From positions 1,861,977 to 1,925,976 of the forward strand of contig VWZW01006867.1 in the NCBI GenBank assembly GCA_013397115.1: DNA of 64,000 bases. Direction: 5' to 3'. The notes under the pieces were generated by a model. The model did no database searches. It saw nothing but the letters and a program-made list of their open reading frames with translations, and was not told the origin of the DNA. The stretch is from Edolisoma coerulescens (lineage: Eukaryota; Chordata; Aves; Passeriformes; Campephagidae). How positions within the stretch are numbered: the first letter of the stretch is position 1; every line of letters starts with the position of its first letter. The position numbers and the translations under genes were made by a program. Below, piece after piece: positions 37,801 to 51,500 of the stretch.

Positions 37801-40800
37801 CGTCTAGTCATATCTCCAAATAATAGAACTATAAAAAGTTTTATAATTTTTCAGTGGAGTAGTTACTTTTTAAAACTTTTTTTCTCTGGCAAGTGGGGAA
37901 TTATTAGGCTATTAGGCAATTTTCAGGAAGGGAGTTTGGAGCAAGGCGCTTATAAAATGAATGGTCTGAATCATCCCTCTCGTCAGTCAGGGCTGAGGCG
38001 TTCTGGCAGGCCTGCAAGCAGTGCTGCTCCAGCACAGCCTGGTATTGCTTGTATGGAGAAACAAAGGGCTTCAGTCCTGAAATACCCAGCCTGCTACTCA
38101 TCAGAGAGCAGGGCTCCATAGGATTTAATGGGAAGATAGGTCAAGAGTGTCTGGCACAGGGAAGAGAGGCATTGTAAAGAAGAGTTACTTCCACTTTAAT
38201 TGTATTTTTTGTTCTTGAAGTCTTGCTTTTTCACACTTCATGTTGTTTTATTGAAATGTTTACTTACCTGGGCTTCCCAGAAGCCAGCACTGTCTGTTTA
38301 CTTGGAAGAGTGTCTGTTTGTATGCCAGTAGCTCATCTGACTCGTGCTTCAGAGCTTCCCAGAGATCAAAGCTGCACTTACAAGAACCAGAGAGACGCTA
38401 TGCTGGACTGGGTCCAGATTCCTTGGGTTTGTTCTTATGCTGTTGGCAGTAAATGTCTAGATTGTTTTGCAGCCATACTATCAATTTGCTGCACTGCTTA
38501 TGCTGGGGGGACCTGGCACTGAATTCAACTCAGCTGCATTTATTTTATTGCAAACAATGCATCATGAGTCAGAGAGAGAGGTGTTAAAATGATGGATTGT
38601 GGATGTCATCCAGGATGTATAAAGTCAGCATTTCCAAACACAAAAGCTAGAAGTGACTGTAGTGATACAGTTAGCCTGTGCCTCAGAGAGACTCTCACAA
38701 AAAAAGTTAAGTGGTACACTCAGTTCTTTGATATGTGGTCTCTCAAATCTGCATTATTTAATAGTGAACTGGTCCCAAAAGTTATTGGCTAACTTTGGAG
38801 GTTTGAGAGACTTTTTCAGTTTGTTATTTTGGTTGGGCTGTTGTTGTTGTTGTTGTTTGGTTTTGTTTTGGTTTGCTTGGGGGATTTTTGTTTTTTCTTT
38901 TTTTGGGTTTTGGGTTTTTTTTTGTGGCAAGTACTTTAACATGGGCTAACAAGGCTGCTGCCTTAAGACTAGGATTTGGCTGCAGCTTATGAACTGCTTC
39001 AAATAACTCTTTGGGGAGTAATGAGGCTGCTTACTCTGCTACTGAATCAAATACTTAACTGCTGCATGGTTGTTCAGGCTCTATTCACTATTCAGTAATT
39101 GCTGTGTTTGATAGTGTGGCACTGTTTTTTAAATCTGTTCACCAAATTCCTTAGTCCAGAGCAGTTTCTTCAAAGAGTTGCCTAGCATACAGCTTAACTA
39201 AATGCAGAAGAGACTGTTCCTTCCACAGCATTTTGTCTGCTAGGAGAAAGGGACATAGCTGGGAGAGAAGGTGCTCCAGCACATCAGGCAAGGTGCAATT
39301 CCTGGCAGTTCTTACAGAAAAGCTGTGTAGGTGTGTAGTCACATCTGGATACAGATGTGCTTATTTTAAAAAGTGAATGGATAGTGTTTCTAAAGGGTAC
39401 ATGCATCCCATGGATACACTTTGACACTACGTTAAAGCATTTGGGAAAAGGTGCACGGTCCCTGAGGAAAATGGCCTATCCTGGAACTGTTAGTTGAAGT
39501 TCCCATGTCTTTCCAGCAATAACATCCTAGTGAAACTAATTTTAGCTGCTTTAGCCTGCATTTCTAGGAGCTCCAAAATGATGGTAATAAACAGAAATAT
39601 TTTTCTTTCTTTAATGCTACTTAACTGCAAATTATGGCACTTCAAGCTTCTGGATTCTCCCTCACTTTTCTTATTAAGGAAGCCTACATACACTGCTGCT
39701 TAATGCTGACTTCTTGTGACTGAAACTTGCCTATTTTTGCTCAACAGTGAAAGCTGTGACTCTCCTAACAGCCTCCTACTGAAGAGTGTATCAGACATCA
39801 TTGCTTAGGTACATAAATGTGTGGAATAACTCCTAAGTTCTCTTCTGTTCTAGGGTACTGGTATGAGGGAAGCAAATCTCATCCTCAAGTAAATTCCCTC
39901 ATAATCATATTATTAATCAAAATAGCTGATTTAAAAAAAAAAAAAAAGAAAAGGATTCTGTTGATATAGGTCTAAATGAAGTCCAAATGTGTACAGTGAC
40001 ATAAACTACACTTAGAAATACTTGAAAACAAATTCGCATCCTAAGGCTCATACAATGTAGTTGAAGAAAGTTCCTTTGCTTAAACTGTGTTATCAATTGT
40101 GTAATTATGGGTTAAGAATAAAAATTATTCTGCATGTTTGGATAACATTGTTGGGCAGAAAGAGGGCTTTTTTCAGCATCTAATGAATTGTCTCAGACTA
40201 CCTGGATCACCTACAGATCTTGTTCCTGGCAAATGGCTCATGAGGACTCAAAGAGAGAGAGGTATGTTTCTCTCCCCTTCCTGGAATGGGAACTGCGGAA
40301 CATTTCTGGTATCTATCAGCCACCAGCCAGTTTCCCCCCAGTCCAGCTACACTTTGCCTTGCACAGGTTGTTTCAGGACAGCCATTTCAGGACCCACACT
40401 TGTCTGAGCTTTCAAAGGGGATCTTTACATTGTTGTCCTTGGTCTTAAGCCAGTGCACTCAGCTGTTTTCAGCTAATGCTCTTTGGAGTTTGGGGAGTGT
40501 TTTCAACATGAGATCTGCTCTCAGTACCAATACTTTTGTTTAATTGTTCTTTTTGATGTTTATATACTAGCTTGCTCTTGAGTATTGGGGCATTGCCCTT
40601 GTGTGTGCAGTTGGAAGGACAGAGCTCACACAGTGGGCCAGGAGCAAAGCCAACAGACCAGTGAAGGAGCCCTGACTTCTGCTCATTCTCATGCCACAGT
40701 GAATATTGACTTCTACAGGAAAAAAAAAATAGGTTGTGTTATTACTTCTGGGGGGGAAGGAAGTGATTGCTTGTTCAGATTTTCAGAAGCTTTTTCTGTT

Positions 40801-41449
40801 AATGTGCTAAAATAATTTTGTGAGGACATGGAATCTACAGTGGAAGCATGTCTTGCCAGGAAACTCTTCAGCCCCATAATTGTGATTGTTTCCTGTCTAC
40901 CAGAAAGCAGTTGAAATATCCTATTTTTGGTTTAACATGTAAAGAATAGGAAAAAAAATTGAATAAATCTATACGTGTATGATAAATAACTGATAAACTA
41001 ATTTATTGTGGAGACATTTATAGACACAAAGGAAGAGCAATAGGTGGTTCACAAGCAATTTAACAAGGCCCACCTGGAGAGTCAAGTCATTAAGTGGGGC
41101 AGGGCATGTGTGGAGATGCCTCTTGTCTTTCTACTGCTCATCTGCCTAAAGGTGTAGCCCTGCCTGCCAGTGTAGGGCAATCCTCTGCTAATCTGGGGAA
41201 ATCCATTTTGTCTCAGTCAGTTGATATAGGCAATGATCTCTTCACTCAGACTGAGCTTTTTTCCCTCAGAGGTAACTTGAGAGATAGCATTAGAAAGACA
41301 GAACACTGCTCTCTCCACTGCAGAGATTAGCTCTGGTCACACTCAGTATTTGACTGAGAAACACACACTTGTCAGTGCATCCAAAATCTGTTGAAATGAA
41401 ATGGCTGAAGTTTATGAAGATGACTCTCTGATCACACTTGCTTATGCTG
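34848..41449 (+). other. MAP7: MAP7 intron, no gene seen
   Basis: AT-rich intron. It contains a T/G-rich low-complexity tract at 38836-38931 and an A run at 39931-39946. A 166-codon open frame at 37621-38121 lacks any recognisable domain. Nothing else was identified. Confidence 0.65.
38836..38931. repeat. T/G-rich low-complexity tract (GTT repeats)
   Basis: It includes a perfect run of about five TTG units (ttgttgttgttgttg), then irregular T and G runs ending in a T run. It is the mirror image in composition of the A/C-rich tracts elsewhere in the window. Confidence 0.85.
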
Positions 41450-42650
41450 AAGTCATGACAGTTCTTTATTCATCCACGGAGGTCTCTTGCCCTGTTGGCC
41501 TGAATTCTTGCCCATTGGAATGCATCATTCTTGAGCCTGGCAGAAGTGATCTCAACTCTTATGGATCCTTCTTCCCTTCAGGGTCTGTTCCTGTCGGATT
41601 CTTCAAAGAAGATCCCTGAGAAGCCTAAAGTCAGCTCTACTGAAGTCTGTGGTTATAACCTTACTTGCTGCCTGTTTCCTCCTCACCTGATAATGAACTC
41701 CACAATCTCATGGTCGCTGCTGCCAAGGCTGCTCCCAACCTTTCACATCTCCAACAAGGCCTTCCCCATTTGGTAGCATGAGGTCAAGCAGCACACCATT
41801 CCTTGTGGGATCCTGCACTACTTGTGACAGGAAGTTGTCATCAATGCTTTCCAGGAGCCTTCTCTACTGTTAGTAGAGAAGCAACACTTCTTCGCTGTGT
41901 TGCTTCTTCAGCAGGTGTCAGGGTGCTTAAAGTCCCCCACAAGAACCAACGCCTGTGACTCTGAGGCTGCTTCAAGCTGCTGATAGAAGGGCTCATCTAC
42001 TTCCTTCTACCAATCAGATGGCCTGTAGCAGACACCCACAGCAATGTCTCTCTTACTGGTCTGTTCTTTCTTCCTGACCCATAGATCATCATCCCTCCCA
42101 AGACAGAGCTTGATATGTGCCAAGTGTTGTCTCACATAGAGGGCAGCTCCACCACTGTGTCTTCCTGTTCTGTTTCTCCTAAACAGCGCATGGCCCTGCA
42201 TGGCAACGTTCCAGTAATCCCATCCCATGGGAGCTATCCCATCATGTCTCCATAACTGCGATGAGGTCAAAGCCCTGTGACTGTACACAGATCTCCAGCT
42301 CTTCCTGTTTGTTCCCGGTACTGCGTGCACTGGTGTACAGGCACCTTACTGCACTATTTGATTGTGCCAATATCCCTGTGGGGGTGCAAAGGGATGCCCC
42401 ATAATCCTGTGTTGTGGTTACATCTTTGGCTGCTTGTGCTGGCTTGAGGTATTCCCTCTTCAGCCTCCTTTTCCTACTAGGATGGTTGCTATAGTTCTCC
42501 CCTTCCCACACCCAACCTCTGTAGAGCCTATATCCCTGTCCCCCTTCGAATCTAGTTTAAAGCTTTCTCAATGAGCCCTGCTAACTCCTGAGACAGACAG
42601 GGGCCTGTTTGTTGCCGGCAAGCCCAGTGCAATGGAAACTGACCTAAAAC
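41450..42650 (-). mobile_element. CR1 LINE, ORF2 endonuclease region, degraded and missing its 3' end
   Basis: The - strand encodes pieces of the CR1 ORF2 apurinic endonuclease: NKQEELEICVQSQGFDLIAV-ET in one frame, then GHALFRRNRTGRHSGGAALY and VRQHLAHIKLCLGRDDDLWV in another, then DIAVGVCYRPSDW followed by a stop. Farther along (41640-42000) are remnants of FYQQLEAASESQALVLVGDF, a GSS-DHEIVEF-like block and the linker toward the reverse transcriptase. A frameshift separates the first two blocks near 42240-42330, and stops break the rest. Upstream (42520-42650) resembles the ORF1/ORF2 junction. Both boundaries are approximate. The reverse transcriptase and 3' end are not present next to it. 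Confidence 0.85.
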
Positions 42651-45565
42651 ATGTAGCACACTGATCTTTACTTGTTAGCTCTTCCAGCTTGTAGTATTTC
42701 ACATGATATAGAAAAAAACAGTTAGATTTTCCTATTCTTTTCAGAAGGTGAAGAGTAGGAAGAAATTCCATTTTAAAAATAATTCAGAAACTGATTAGGG
42801 GAAACATCTACCAGAGCCTGGAACAGTACTCATGTAAAGTCCACTCTCTATATATTCCTTTCTTAAAGCAAAAAACGCCACCTTTTTCTTTTAGCTGGCC
42901 TTTTCAGAGAAAACCTCTGGCAAGTGTTTTAATACATTCTTTTTCTGTAATGCTTTGTGTATGTACACATGCATTCTAGCTCTGGATGGAAACGTCTTTC
43001 TCCATTTTAACTCTCCCTTTTAAACTGAGATAAAATAACATCTATTAAAAATTAGCTTCAAGGATGGAAATTCATCTTTCTCCCTTTTTTCCAGCCCTGG
43101 CCTGTTATGAACCTTAGTGCCTGAGTTTTCCTTGCATTAGTGCTGCTCAATCTTTATGGCCTAAATGTATCTAGGGCATTCTGCAGCTACTCCAGCACAC
43201 TCTGTGGCTATTTTTGGCCATGTAGCTTTTGTCTGGCAGAGCTAGGGAGGGATGGCATATGCTCACTGCTGTGCATGTGACTTGAATTAAAGGTGAACGA
43301 TGTAGTTTTGTTTATGTAAATGTATTTATCAGAATTTTAAAAAACACAACTCTGTATAATGGGGCAACCCATACAAATTTAATATGCTTGGCTGCATGAG
43401 CTTTTATTCTCCTTTTTTATGTAATTGTATGCTCAGTGAACTGTGCATTAGAAAGTGAATCAGCAAGTTAATTTACCCTACATGTCAGTGATAGAATAGC
43501 TTTTACCTCCTCGGGCCATGTGATCTGAACTGTGTGTGAATGTATCAGAATACCCAAACACTGCTTTTAGGACCACTGGGGGGAGGAGTGTTGTTAGTTT
43601 AACCTGTTCTCTCCCTAGGGTTTTAATTCTGGTTTGCAGTCACTGTCAGTGGGGTGCTTTTGGACGTGTTCTGAGTGAGCCGTTTTAGGGTTTTTTGTGT
43701 GCTTTCTGTATTTCATGTGCTGTACCCCAAGGGCACCTCTTGCAGAGCAAGTTACCTGCACATCATCTGAACAAAGATAATAAAATTAATGATAATTAAT
43801 CTTTATTTCCTAATCAACACTTACACTCTATTTTGAGTTTGGAACTCAAACTACATAATGTTTAGGAATCTACTTCCCTAATATTCCATAAAACTGTCAG
43901 GCTCAGTTTCACGGGAACGGCTCTAGAGCCTTAGTTTCAGTTCCTACAACAGGGTAGCCAGTCCCCCAGCAAAATTTGGTTTCAGTTGTACCAGTTGTAG
44001 GACTGAGGGAGAATATTTGCATCATAACCAATAATTTGAATAAATGAATGCTAAAAAGAGCAGAGAATAGGAATGTTTTCATCTCAAGAAATAGATCCAA
44101 GTTGTGAGAGGCTAAGTGCTGGTTAGTGCTCCTGGGATTTTCATTGCAGAGAGTATATGGGAAGGCTCTGACAGGACCTCATGCTCAATCCCACTCTCCA
44201 AGGCTCCCTGGTTATATCATAGCCACATGGCTGCTTTTCACATTGCAGGAAAGGACTTTGACTGCTGTGTGCCTTTTTAAGCTCGTGTGGATAGGCCAGC
44301 ATGCAGAGTGGGTGGGAGAAGCCCTTGTGCCACACAAATACAGTAGTTATTAATGGCTTAGCAAATGGTTAGTGTTCATTAGCCGTTGGTACTGAAATGG
44401 GAGGTATAAGGTTGCCATCATTTTTTTGGTGTGACAAATCCAATTTTAATTGTTTTGTAACAAAATATATAATGAGGGAATTGCAGGGGAGAATTATGTT
44501 TGGTCATATTACATAGATGTGTGTTATGTCATAGTGTACAGTTAAACATGACGTAGAGAAGGTGGCCCTGGAGCACAGGTATTTCTTAAAATCTGGATTA
44601 AATATGCTATTAGCATCTTTTTTTTGAGGATGAGGGAAGTTGTATAGCAGTTGCTATGAATTTGCTAGTAACTGATTTGCCATAATATTGAGCAAAGTGT
44701 TGATATTAATGACTGCATTATGATTGTTGAAAAGGCTCATTTGTTATCAAGCCAATAAAAACACATCAAGAATTATCCAAGAAGTGTTAAAATGCCAAAT
44801 AATATACTTAATACTAAAATCTTGGAAATGCCTAAGTAAACAATCTGCTTATGTACACGTGCAAAAATTCTTTAAAATTGAGGTCCTATCTCAAATCAGT
44901 TTTTGATCTTGAAATGCTTAGTGGATTTTCTAGTATTGCTGTAACTGATGTTTGCATTAAGCTGTTTGAAAAGGGGGGTGAGGGTGTATTTTAAACAATT
45001 GGAGGGCTTTTCAAGGCAAACATGGAGGCTCCACTGTTTGACTTCTCCATTTTATTTGGAAGCAGGTTGGAGCTGGCTGACCAAGGCCTCCTTCCCAGGC
45101 AGCGTGTTTTGAAATAGGAAGTGGGGCAGTGTGGTAGACAGCTGCCAGCACCAATAACCGGTGGCTTGAGCTGCTTAACAGAGGCTAAGCCCAAATCTAT
45201 TGACGCAGAGCACGGGGAACTGCTCCACAGACTTCTCCCCCCTCCCTGTCCTTCCATATAATCTCATGATGCTGTGGATGTGACAAACCCCATTTTGATC
45301 AGATGTTGGGCCAGAAATGCTGAGAGCGGGTCAGTTTTGACCTCAGAAGGATATCTTGATGGCATGCATTCTCCACACTTTCTGAAACTGCACCTTTTTC
45401 TTCCGTGACAACACCTCCTTTCTACTTCAGGTTTGCAAAATTGCTAGCCTGAATTTTTTTGATGTAGGCTGGGAGATTGAAGCCGTGTGTACGGGGTGAC
45501 GTGGATCATGCTATGGATACACAGTAGACCTCTGTGGTGCAAATGAGTGTTCGGTACTGAATATA
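42651..45565 (+). other. MAP7: MAP7 intron, no gene seen
   Basis: AT-rich intron without recognised repeats or exons. The stretch at 45050-45565 is more mixed in composition and leads into the possible short first exon at 45566. Confidence 0.6.
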
Positions 45566-45578
45566 ATGGATGAAATAG
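45566..45578 (+). CDS. Speculative short alternative first coding exon of MAP7
   Basis: An ATG at 45566 opens MDEI plus one base and runs directly into a strong donor, ATAG|GTAAGC. The leftover phase (one base, G) is identical to that of the exon at 23006-23135, so both could splice to the same exon 2. The upstream sequence in this frame has no nearby stop, so a longer 5' exon is also possible. There is no protein similarity to judge because the coding part is so short. Chance occurrence of ATG followed by a good donor in 40 kb of intron is quite possible. Confidence 0.25.
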
Positions 45579-48500
45579 GTAAGCACCTTGCTCTTCATAT
45601 TTCCAGAAAAAGACCTTTTAAATGGCTTTCCAATTAAAATTTGTAAATGGAAAACTTTATTTCTAGATGTGGGATGCATGTAGTGGTTTTTCTTTGTACT
45701 TTCACTTTATAATTAACTGTAAGGAGTCTAACATGATGCAAGGGGTTGCAGAAGAACGATCTGGTAATACATTGATATTCTGATTTTCTTTTTTTCAAGA
45801 TAGATTATGAAAGTGAAGGTTTTATCTTTCTGCAGTATCTGCTGTTAGTATCTAAGTAATTCATTACTAATTGTTTTCTAAAACACCAGATTACTCATTA
45901 AAGTTGAGTTCTTGGTTGTAAGTAGCCATACTCTTGATATATAGCACAGTTATCTACTTGTTCACAACATCGTTCAGTCTAATTAGTTGTAACTGCAAAT
46001 CTGTGAAACAGGAAGGGGCCTGTTTGTCTGTAATGAAGTCTTTTACATAAGCTAGGGCCTGCATAAACAGCTGCAGTGCAACATCCCAATTCCAAAAGCA
46101 GTAGCAACTTTTGTATCAGAATATTTCCTTTCCTTCATCCACTCTAGGCCAGACAACTGGCAAAAGATGTTCTATGGTATGGAAGCACTGCCAGAGTTAT
46201 TCCCCAAAGGGTGAATTAATGGTGCTTTTTGTAGCTTTTAATCTCTTTAGTTATTCAACTTTGTACAGGCACTGCATGAAAACAAGAGCATTATTTTGTG
46301 TTTTCCCTTCTACCTCCATTTAGGTTATTTTCTGGTGAATAAACACAGCAAAAATATTTTTAAAAACCCCAAAAACAAGCAATAAACCATTTTTTAATGA
46401 AGGTACCCTTTTTGCTGTTTCATTTTGTCATTCAGCATGTCTGTTTGACTTTTTGGTAGTTGCCTGCTGTGTTTACTCTGTAAACTTTGGGTTATGTCAT
46501 AAGGGTGTCCTTTTTGTTTACTATGAACTGTCTCTGAAGTAATCACTTAATTGCTTTTTATTTCCTTTGCTCTAGGTGCTACTTAGCATACCTGGAAGTA
46601 GCCTGATATTGAATAGTAGTTTGATGCTATCACGCTTTCTATGTGCAACACTTTCATCTGACCCTTATCTCCCCTCATGGATTGACAGCTCACAGTCCCT
46701 GTACAGAGATGGTCCTTTTCATCATCCTCTGTACCTCAGGTGCCAGATGCAGCAGGGTTGTTTTTTTTTCCCCAACAATTGGTGTCTGGCGTGTCAGACT
46801 CTAGAGCTAATGTGGAGGGGTGGAAGTCAACACACATTCTGCAAACTGAGGAGTCAGCACCTCCAGATGTTGCCTTATGTTGCGTTGCCTGCCTTAGGAC
46901 ACAGCAGTAATCAGTAAGCCCTTGCCCATCATGATACCATCCCAGAGGGCACAGCCCCAGCATAGGATGCATTTATGCTCATTGAACAATTAGAGGTCCT
47001 GGTAAATGTGGCCTCATTTGATGTCTGCAACTTTCATGTGCTTAAATCACAGCAATCATATTGCGATTATTCTGAAAGTGAATTGAGTATGAGGTTCTTC
47101 AATCTCCAAATAACGTTGTGAAGTTATGACAATGAATAATCTGGGGGTTTTGAATTCATTAGTTAAGCAGGACAAGTGAAACTTAGTGCTTCTGGAAATA
47201 AAGGGTTGCTAGCACTCTCTGATGGCTTATTACTGTTCATGCATGCTTAACTGTTTTCCTTGACAGTTATAAGAATTTCTCCCTTTTTTTTTTATTCCTG
47301 ATCTTAGGTTGCAGGCTTTTTCTCTTGGGAGTGGAGAGTTCAGGGAAGCAAAAAATGGGGATGCTGAACTGTGGAGTAATTGTGAGGGTAACAAGCAGTA
47401 AAAGTAAGCTGAGACCACCCACCTCACTTTAATTTCAAATGTAATTGGGAAATTCAGATGTGCCAAGCTGTTGCTGTAGTCTGTTGTATCATTGCCAAAA
47501 TCCTTGGAAATTGAATTCATCTGAATTATTAATATTGGTTACCAAAGCAGTGGAATTCTGCAGCTATGAGATAATGTTGGAAAGTAGAAATGGAAGTATA
47601 ATATAATAAGAAAATCATTATTGCAGGATGCGAGCAGAGATAGCATTTTGCTATAAAGCCTTGACTGAATGAATTCAAAGAAAACAAGGCAAATCTTTCA
47701 GCTGTTATAACTTAGGCTGATATAATTTTTTTACTTGGCTTTTTAAAAAAATAAATGTAATAATAAAATTACCAAATTAAACAAGAAATTCCTATATTTT
47801 GAGGCTGTTTTAGTAGAAAAGAAGAATATACAGCTGCTATGGAATTCTTCAGTACTTATAATAAGAAAATACTACCAAGTGAGGTTTTTTGACTTCTCTT
47901 GCTATTATCCATTGCTGTCATGTACTTGAAAGCAGTGCCACAAAATCAGAGCTGCTACAGTTCTTAAAACCTGTGGCCGGTGACCAACATTCGTATGGGA
48001 AACAAAAGCAGAGGGCAAGGCAGTGTAAAATGATGCAAGGGGGAGGGGTAGGGAACGTGGAATAGCTTTTACATTCACAGGCACATTTCTATATGCACAT
48101 CCTTAGTACCTGTCTTCCCGCCCCTCCTTGAAAGCAGATCTGTATTAACAGGAAGTTGGCATTGAATAGGGACAACTAAAGATGTCATTCCTATGAAATA
48201 AAAGGTTTGTCATGACTTTTCAAAACTAGGGTCATGTATTGAAGTATGACTTCACTTACGTGCTTCCTGCTTGCGGTAAGGGAGGTGTGATATTACTAGG
48301 ATGAGAAGCTCATCATGCATCTCCAATAACTGAACAACCTATTTGATCGAATAAAAATGATAATGCTTCTTTCATTTGGTCTCTTTTTTCATCTACAAAG
48401 AAGATTGCACAGGTTTCTTGGAGTAAAAGAAAAAAAAATCCATAGATCAGAATATGTATGGGAAGTTTACTTCTTCTGCCTAGAGAGATAGGATAGAAGC

Positions 48501-51500
48501 AATTTTTTGTCATGTATGCAGAACAAGTCACAGCTCAGACAGAAAGCAGATCAGTTCCAGGTATCTCAATCAAAACAAAGAAAATTGATGTGGTTTTTTT
48601 TTTCTAGGCAGTAAAAGATTTGAAATACACATATTGCCCGGCAACTAAACACCTTAGAAAAAGACATTTATCCACCTGCCTGAAATGTATACACTGTTTG
48701 TTCTCTGAAAGTGTGCAGTCAATCTTTGAAGCAAAATGAGACTTTCACATTTGGTAACAAATGTTCTTTGGAAGTGTTCTCTTCCTGGTTTTCAAAATTT
48801 TAACACTAAATTGTCAAAATAAAAATGAAGCAGTGTTTGAAGTTCTGCCATATTTGAAATTATAATTATACTATTAAATGAAAGCCTGAGGATAGCTGAG
48901 ACTTAGACAGTGACTACACATGCTTCCTTTAGTCATGAATAATAAAAATGAAGATGCTAATAAATAGCTATTGCTTGTACTACTACTTTTACAATATTAG
49001 TTTCGGGTTTTCCATGATGTCAGAGGACATCAGTAAACACAGCAAATTTAGAGGGTCATGTAGCTTTGACTTTCAAGCTTAAGTGATATTTTTAACACAA
49101 GGTAGCTGAAAAAGCATTTGAAATGGCTCTCTGCCATTTTGAATGTATCTAGCACTTTAAAAACATCCATATAATCCTCTTGAAACAGATGGCTACAGTG
49201 ACTTAAAATCCCATGCTAGGATTTGGGTTTTTACCTGGTACTGAGACCAATGTCATGACACAGGGATGCATCACTGAATTTGGAGGTGAAAACTTATTTC
49301 CAAAAAAAAAAAAAAAAAGGGGCTGTGGGGAGCCGTGGAGTCCCTTCGGATGTTGAGTTGGCTGTTAGATTTATTTCTTTTAGCTTGTGTTGGTTTTTTC
49401 AGACTATATTGGAATGTGGAAGTTGGTGTTAACTAACTTCATAACCTTTCCTTCTGTGAGAAAGGAAAAATAGGAAGCTAAAATCTTGAACTTCAAATCC
49501 TGTAAATACTTGGGATGCCTAACTAAAGACAGGATTCCAAGTGAAATTTTTTGGTTTAACTCTACGTCAGGATAACCCAGGAACACTTTGGGGGAGAGGA
49601 CTGAGGTGTGAAGAGGAGGATGTTCATGTTAATCTTATCTAGAACTAATACATGCATGTATTTTCTTTTTTTAATAGGCCAGCCACCTCTTTTATCTATA
49701 GAACTGAGATGATGACAAAACGTTGGTGTTCTTGTCCAGATAACTGGAAATAATTTAATATAGCTGGTGATTAATGAAAGGAGCACATACTATTTCAGTG
49801 TGCTTGTTTCCTGCACTCTTTTCATTGTAAAAGGAAGCAAATGAATGGAAGGGTAAATTTTTGACACACATTTAAGTTTTTACAGTTAAGTCACTTAGTA
49901 CTTAAAATTTTTATCCCTGGTACATTCCAGCAGTTAACCAGAGATTAATTTGAGCCAACAGACAGAGAACAGGAACAGCCGTTCCTTGAATTACCTGAAT
50001 TGCACTAAAATGTAATGAAACTTAATAAACACAAACCCCTGTTCTGACTGTTCTACTATCTATTTGTCAAGTGCACACAGGACAATATATTGTGTTCAGC
50101 AGGGACAGGAAGAGCTCAGCCCAAGTTATAGCCTCAGCTGGGCAGTACCCACAACTCTGAGGATGCACGTGTGCCCCCATTGTTCTCTGCCATCCGTTCT
50201 CCACGAGTGCTCCAGCATTTGCACCTTCCTTCTTATTCAGTTTTGTTACTAACTGCAGCACTCAATGGGCTGCAAGTATGTGAGTATGAACAGATAGAGA
50301 AATATTAAGCAGCTTGATAGCAGGTAATAAAGGACCTGGAGTGTAGGGCAGTGAAGCCTGGTTTTTGGACGTATAATTTTAATGTGATGTTATGAGATAC
50401 ATTCAGAACTTCCTTATGCTCCCCTAGTTTTCAGTGTAGGTCATTCCTAGAAAGCTGAAGGATAGAATGCATACTAGAATATAGAAGATTTTTCAAGAGA
50501 TGTCAGAGAGATTCTTTACTGAAAGCCAAGTAAGTCCTTCAAGCTGGTAGCTCGCAGTATCTGTTTTTTCTAAGGCTCTTACTGCAAAGCCTGCTTTAGT
50601 GTTCTTAGTTTGTTGCTCTAATGTGGGCAAATAGTGCTTGGAAAAGAGCAACTTTGGCATCTTGGCAAGACCATACGCATGTGAAAATGTCTTAGTATTC
50701 TGGGAGTGTTTCTGCTTCCTGGTAAAATTTAGGAAAACTCCGGGTGATTCTTAAGAAGGCATGTAGGAGGTGAGAGCTCATCTTGTAGATGCAGTCACTC
50801 GAGAAGCTGATTTTCTCTGGAGTTCAGTGACAGGTTGCTGTTAGGCCCGGCACATGCTAGATTTAATCTTTAAAAAGCTGGTGATGGGGCACAGTCAGAT
50901 TTCTTTTTTCCCTACTCTACTCACTTTACTGAGGGAGCTTTTTATCTTGATGACATGCCCCTATTCTCAATTTCTTAATACTGCTTTAGCTAGACTGTTG
51001 CATCAAACTGCAGAGCAAGCAAAGAGTGTGAAGAGGGATATTGGGAAAGGGAGTAGCTGGTTTGAATATGTTACATCCATTAGGAATGTCCTGAACAAGA
51101 AGTACTGCTGCTGGGTCTGCCAGATGAGTAGTTCAGAAACTAGGTTATTGTGAAATAACTTGCTACTGTTGCAGTCGCGGATTATTTGTGTGCTTTAGCT
51201 GAGGAAAATACGGTGTATTTGTGCTAAAACACGCCATTGTTTTGTGCCATAATAAATACAACTTCTCTGCTGCTTTGATCTATACTTGTATAAAGGCAGA
51301 GGGGTATGGTAATCTTAGGAGGACAGATTTGGAGGAGGCACTCCAGTGACATTGTTTAATTAAATCATAACCAAGTCCTTCCCTCAGCTGTATGTTATGC
51401 AAAGGTAGCTCTTAATCATGCACACTTTAATAGCCTGAATGCATACGTGGAAGCAAAGGTGATACTCCTAGGACTCCAACAGACCTAAATGTGACCTGTA

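Noticed and set aside
37621..38121. 166-codon open frame on the + strand
   Set aside because: No motif or family pattern; overlapped by equally open frames on the other strand, so probably chance.
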